This document shows positions 62,026-64,000 of a stretch of 64,000 nucleotides of DNA, piece after piece (within the stretch, counting starts at the first letter, position 1; each line of letters starts with the position of its first letter). The stretch is from NCBI RefSeq assembly GCF_000067205.1, contig NC_010170.1, forward strand, positions 124,001 through 188,000. The letters are read 5' to 3'. The DNA is from Bordetella petrii. GTDB taxonomy: Bacteria; Pseudomonadota; Gammaproteobacteria; Burkholderiales; Burkholderiaceae_B. The notes under the pieces were generated by a model, which saw nothing but the letters and a program-made list of their open reading frames with translations, did not search any database and was not told the DNA's origin. A program made the translations under genes and the position numbers.

Positions 62026-62226
62026 CTATCTAATGCCTGTACTTTCTATCCAGCCCAGGTGATGGGCCAGCAGAACGAACAGGAACAGGGCTACCGATAG
62101 CCCGATACGCACGGTCAGGGCATTGACCGTCCGGTTGGTAGAGCCTTTGTCTCTCATCAGGTAGACCAGGGCGGATGCCAGGCTGGCCAGAATGCCGATG
62201 AAAGCCAGGCCGACGATTACGCGCAT
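62026..62226 (-). CDS. Twin transmembrane protein (DUF2909 family)
   Basis: A 66-residue protein with two helices (VIVGLAFIGILASLASALVYLM and ALTVRIGLSVALFLFVLLAHHLGWI) joined by a basic turn RDKGSTNRTVN. This is the DUF2909 'twin transmembrane' family, normally found between subunit III and surf1 on the opposite strand, exactly as here. Role unknown, presumably oxidase assembly. Confidence 0.88.
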   Translation of the reverse strand: MRVIVGLAFIGILASLASALVYLMRDKGSTNRTVNALTVRIGLSVALFLFVLLAHHLGWIESTGIR

Positions 62227-62261
62227 TTTTGGCCTCCGGTTAAAACGGAATTATTGCAGAC

Positions 62262-63035
62262 ATGGCTCATTCAGTTCGCCGTACCCTGGCAGCCCTGGTG
62301 CTGCTGGGCGTGGCCGTCGCGATCCTGGCTTCGCTGGGCGCGTGGCAGCTGCGGCGCGCTGACGAGCGGCGCGCCCTTCTCGCTGCCATCCAGGCCGGGC
62401 GGGCCCAGCCCCCGCTCGCGCTTACGCCCGCCACCGCGCCCGGTGAGCTGAGCGCCTGGCGCCCGGCGCAGGCCCAGGGACAATGGCTGAATCAATACAG
62501 CGTACTGCTGGACAATCGCAACCAGGACGGCAGGCCAGGCTATTGGCTGGCCACGCCATTGCTGCTGGAGCCGGCCAGCCGTGGCGCGGTGCTGGTGCTG
62601 CGCGGCTGGCTGCCGCGCGCCCTGCCCGGCCAGCCCGCCCCGACGCCGCCCGCGGCGCCGGCCGGGCAGCATAGCGTTATCGGCGAACTCTCGCCACGCG
62701 TGCCGCGCCTGTTCGAACTGTGGTCGTTCGGCGGGTCGGCGCAAGGCCAGTTGCCCGCTACACTGCCGGTGCCCGGCGGCGCCCTGCCCCAGGTGCAGAA
62801 CCTTGAACTGCCGGCCTACGCCCATGCCACCGGACTGGCGCTGCTGCCGGCAGTGCTGATGCAGACGCAGGGCGACGACACCCTGGTGCGCGACTGGCCG
62901 CAACCTTCGGTGGACTACAACCAGAACCAGGGCTATGCCCTGCAGTGGTTCTCGTTCGCCGCCATCGCCGCCGCCGCGTGGCTGGCGGTGGCCTGGCGCG
63001 GCCTGCGCCGCGGCCGCGGCGCGGTCCGGCCTTGA
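62262..63035 (+). CDS. SURF1 family oxidase assembly protein
   Basis: A 257-residue membrane protein assisting haem a insertion into subunit I. The two-helix plan is clear: an N-terminal helix (LAALVLLGVAVAILASLGAWQLRR) with the family's LGxWQxxR motif, a periplasmic domain containing the VLLDNRNQDGRPGYWLATPLLL stretch, and a C-terminal helix preceded by YNQNQGYALQWFSFAAIAAAAWL. Divergent from the twin-transmembrane gene over 35 bp. Confidence 0.93.
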   Translation: MAHSVRRTLAALVLLGVAVAILASLGAWQLRRADERRALLAAIQAGRAQPPLALTPATAPGELSAWRPAQAQGQWLNQYSVLLDNRNQDGRPGYWLATPLLLEPASRGAVLVLRGWLPRALPGQPAPTPPAAPAGQHSVIGELSPRVPRLFELWSFGGSAQGQLPATLPVPGGALPQVQNLELPAYAHATGLALLPAVLMQTQGDDTLVRDWPQPSVDYNQNQGYALQWFSFAAIAAAAWLAVAWRGLRRGRGAVRP

Positions 63036-63062
63036 ATTTCACATAACACTCAGGAAACAACT

Positions 63063-63692
63063 GTGGCTCGCGAAACCTCCACTCCCGCCCCCGCCAAGAA
63101 GCGGTCGTTGACGCCGCTGGTGCTGGTATTCCTGTGCACCCTGGCTCCCATCCTGGCCGCCTGGGTGCTGTACAACAACCCGCAGTGGTGGCCCGACGAA
63201 TCCAGCAACTATGGCACCCTGGTCGATCCGCAGCGCCCCATGCCGGCCGCCAGCGAGCTGCAGCTCACTACCCTCGACGGCCAGCCCTTCGACCTGCAAA
63301 GCCTGAAGGGCAAGTGGCTGCTGCTGAGCGTGGGCGAGGCCGCCTGCCCCGAATCGTGCGCGCGCAAGCTGTACATCACGCGCAACTCGCACGCCAGCCA
63401 GGGCAAGAATGTCGATCGCCTGGCGCGCGTGTGGTTCATTACGGACGACGCCGAGGTCCCCGCCAAGGTGCTCGAAGCCTACCAGGGCACTGTCATGGTG
63501 CGCGCGCGGCCCGAGCAACTGGCGCGCTTCCTGCTGGCGCGCGATACCGTGGCCGGCCAGCCCGGGCTGCTCGATCCCATCTGGGTCATCGACCCGCTGG
63601 GCAACCTGATGCTGCAGTTCCCCGCCAACGCCGATGGCGTCAAGGTGCGCAAAGACATCAGCAAGCTGGTCTACAACTCGCGCATAGGCTAG
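63063..63692 (+). CDS. Sco-like membrane-anchored thioredoxin-fold protein
   Basis: A 209-residue protein with one N-terminal helix (LTPLVLVFLCTLAPILAAWVLY) and a periplasmic thioredoxin-like domain. The motif GEAACPESCARKLY holds a CxxxC pair as in Sco1/SenC copper chaperones; the family's downstream histidine is not obvious, so copper delivery is uncertain and a thiol-redox role is possible. The start is GTG at 63063. It lies between surf1 and ctaA, the usual place for this gene. Confidence 0.85.
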   Translation: MARETSTPAPAKKRSLTPLVLVFLCTLAPILAAWVLYNNPQWWPDESSNYGTLVDPQRPMPAASELQLTTLDGQPFDLQSLKGKWLLLSVGEAACPESCARKLYITRNSHASQGKNVDRLARVWFITDDAEVPAKVLEAYQGTVMVRARPEQLARFLLARDTVAGQPGLLDPIWVIDPLGNLMLQFPANADGVKVRKDISKLVYNSRIG

Positions 63693-63705
63693 GCGCGCAT
63701 TCATC

Positions 63706-64000
63706 ATGGAACGCATCAAGCAACGCTACCGCAAGCTGGTCTTTTTCACCTGGTTTTTGACGCTCGACCTCATCATGTTCGGCGCCTTCGTGCGCCTGAC
63801 CGATTCCGGGCTGGGCTGCCCCGACTGGCCGGGTTGTTATGGCAACGTGACGCCGCTGGGCGCCATGACCGACATCCACCAGGCCTCGCAGGCCATGCCT
63901 TTCGGGCCGGTGACCCTGTCGAAGGCCTGGATCGAAATGATCCACCGCTATGTGGGCGCCTTGCTGGGCATGCTGATCATCGCCATCGTGTTCATGGCCT
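63706..64000 (+). CDS. ctaA: Haem A synthase, 3' truncated by window end
   Basis: The first 98 residues of a CtaA/Cox15 protein, which oxidises haem O to haem A. The first helix LVFFTWFLTLDLIMFGAFVRLTDSGLGCPDWPGCYG contains the conserved RLTxSGLGCPDWPxC loop, and WIEMIHRYVGALLGMLI carries a haem-ligand histidine. The ATG lies 13 bp after the Sco-like gene. The frame is open to the window edge. Confidence 0.93.
   Translation, partial: MERIKQRYRKLVFFTWFLTLDLIMFGAFVRLTDSGLGCPDWPGCYGNVTPLGAMTDIHQASQAMPFGPVTLSKAWIEMIHRYVGALLGMLIIAIVFMA

Overview
The window is a GC-rich bacterial chromosome segment. Its gene content and order point to a betaproteobacterium of the Alcaligenaceae (Bordetella/Achromobacter type). 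The signs are petABC-sspAB, a his operon running into hinT-tatABC, an mla operon running into ABC-bolA-murA-hisG, gltBD, rpoH, and an aa3 oxidase cluster with twin-transmembrane, SURF1 and Sco-like genes. This assignment is an inference from synteny and protein sequence; no 16S rRNA is present.

Layout. 1-0.7 kb: end of a DMT permease. 0.76-5.9 kb (minus strand): a chaperone-usher fimbrial operon (subunit, chaperone, usher, tip adhesin-like protein) behind an AT-rich upstream region. 6.3-7.5 kb: a frameshifted isocitrate-lyase-family gene and a fragment of a Bug/TctC receptor, a decaying accessory patch. 7.7-8.5 kb: TauE-type permease and tRNA-Thr. 8.5-12.7 kb (minus): cytochrome bc1 genes petABC followed by sspAB. 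12.9-15.7 kb: mscL, a Nif3-like gene, a DegS-like protease and an XRE regulator. 15.8-31.5 kb (minus): one nearly continuous run in transcription order mlaFED-mlaA-mlaC, ABC exporter, bolA-like, murA, hisGDCBHAFIE, hinT, tatABC, with many 1-4 nt overlaps. 31.7-34.5 kb: MFS transporter, divergent LysR regulator, OmpW porin. 34.6-42.1 kb (minus): gltD, gltB and a RAYT-like gene whose catalytic motifs are lost. 42.2-45.2 kb: glutathione-dependent formaldehyde oxidation (adhC-fghA) and small proteins. 45.5-46.6 kb: rpoH behind a perfect CIRCE operator, followed by a candidate small RNA. 46.7-50.2 kb: cAMP-phosphodiesterase-like gene divergent from a CPA1 antiporter with a cyclic-nucleotide-like domain. 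50.3-56.2 kb: a LacI/GntR-type regulator, a TRAP transporter and a xylonate-dehydratase-like enzyme, which read together as a sugar-acid uptake and dehydration locus. 56.2-56.6 kb: a 110-bp tandem repeat. 56.6-57.4 kb: NUDIX hydrolase. 57.7-64 kb: cytochrome c oxidase structural and assembly genes, running off the window in ctaA.

Most of the window is conserved housekeeping sequence. The parts most worth a second look are the dead RAYT gene and the REP-like palindromes beside it, the 110-bp repeats that carry a copy of a neighbouring gene end, the candidate sRNA with a CU-rich loop after rpoH, the CIRCE site on rpoH, the paired hairpins inside the fimbrial operon, the frameshifted lyase, and the absence of mlaB and cox11 from positions where related clusters usually carry them. 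I found no CRISPR array, prophage, IS element with an intact transposase, or rRNA.
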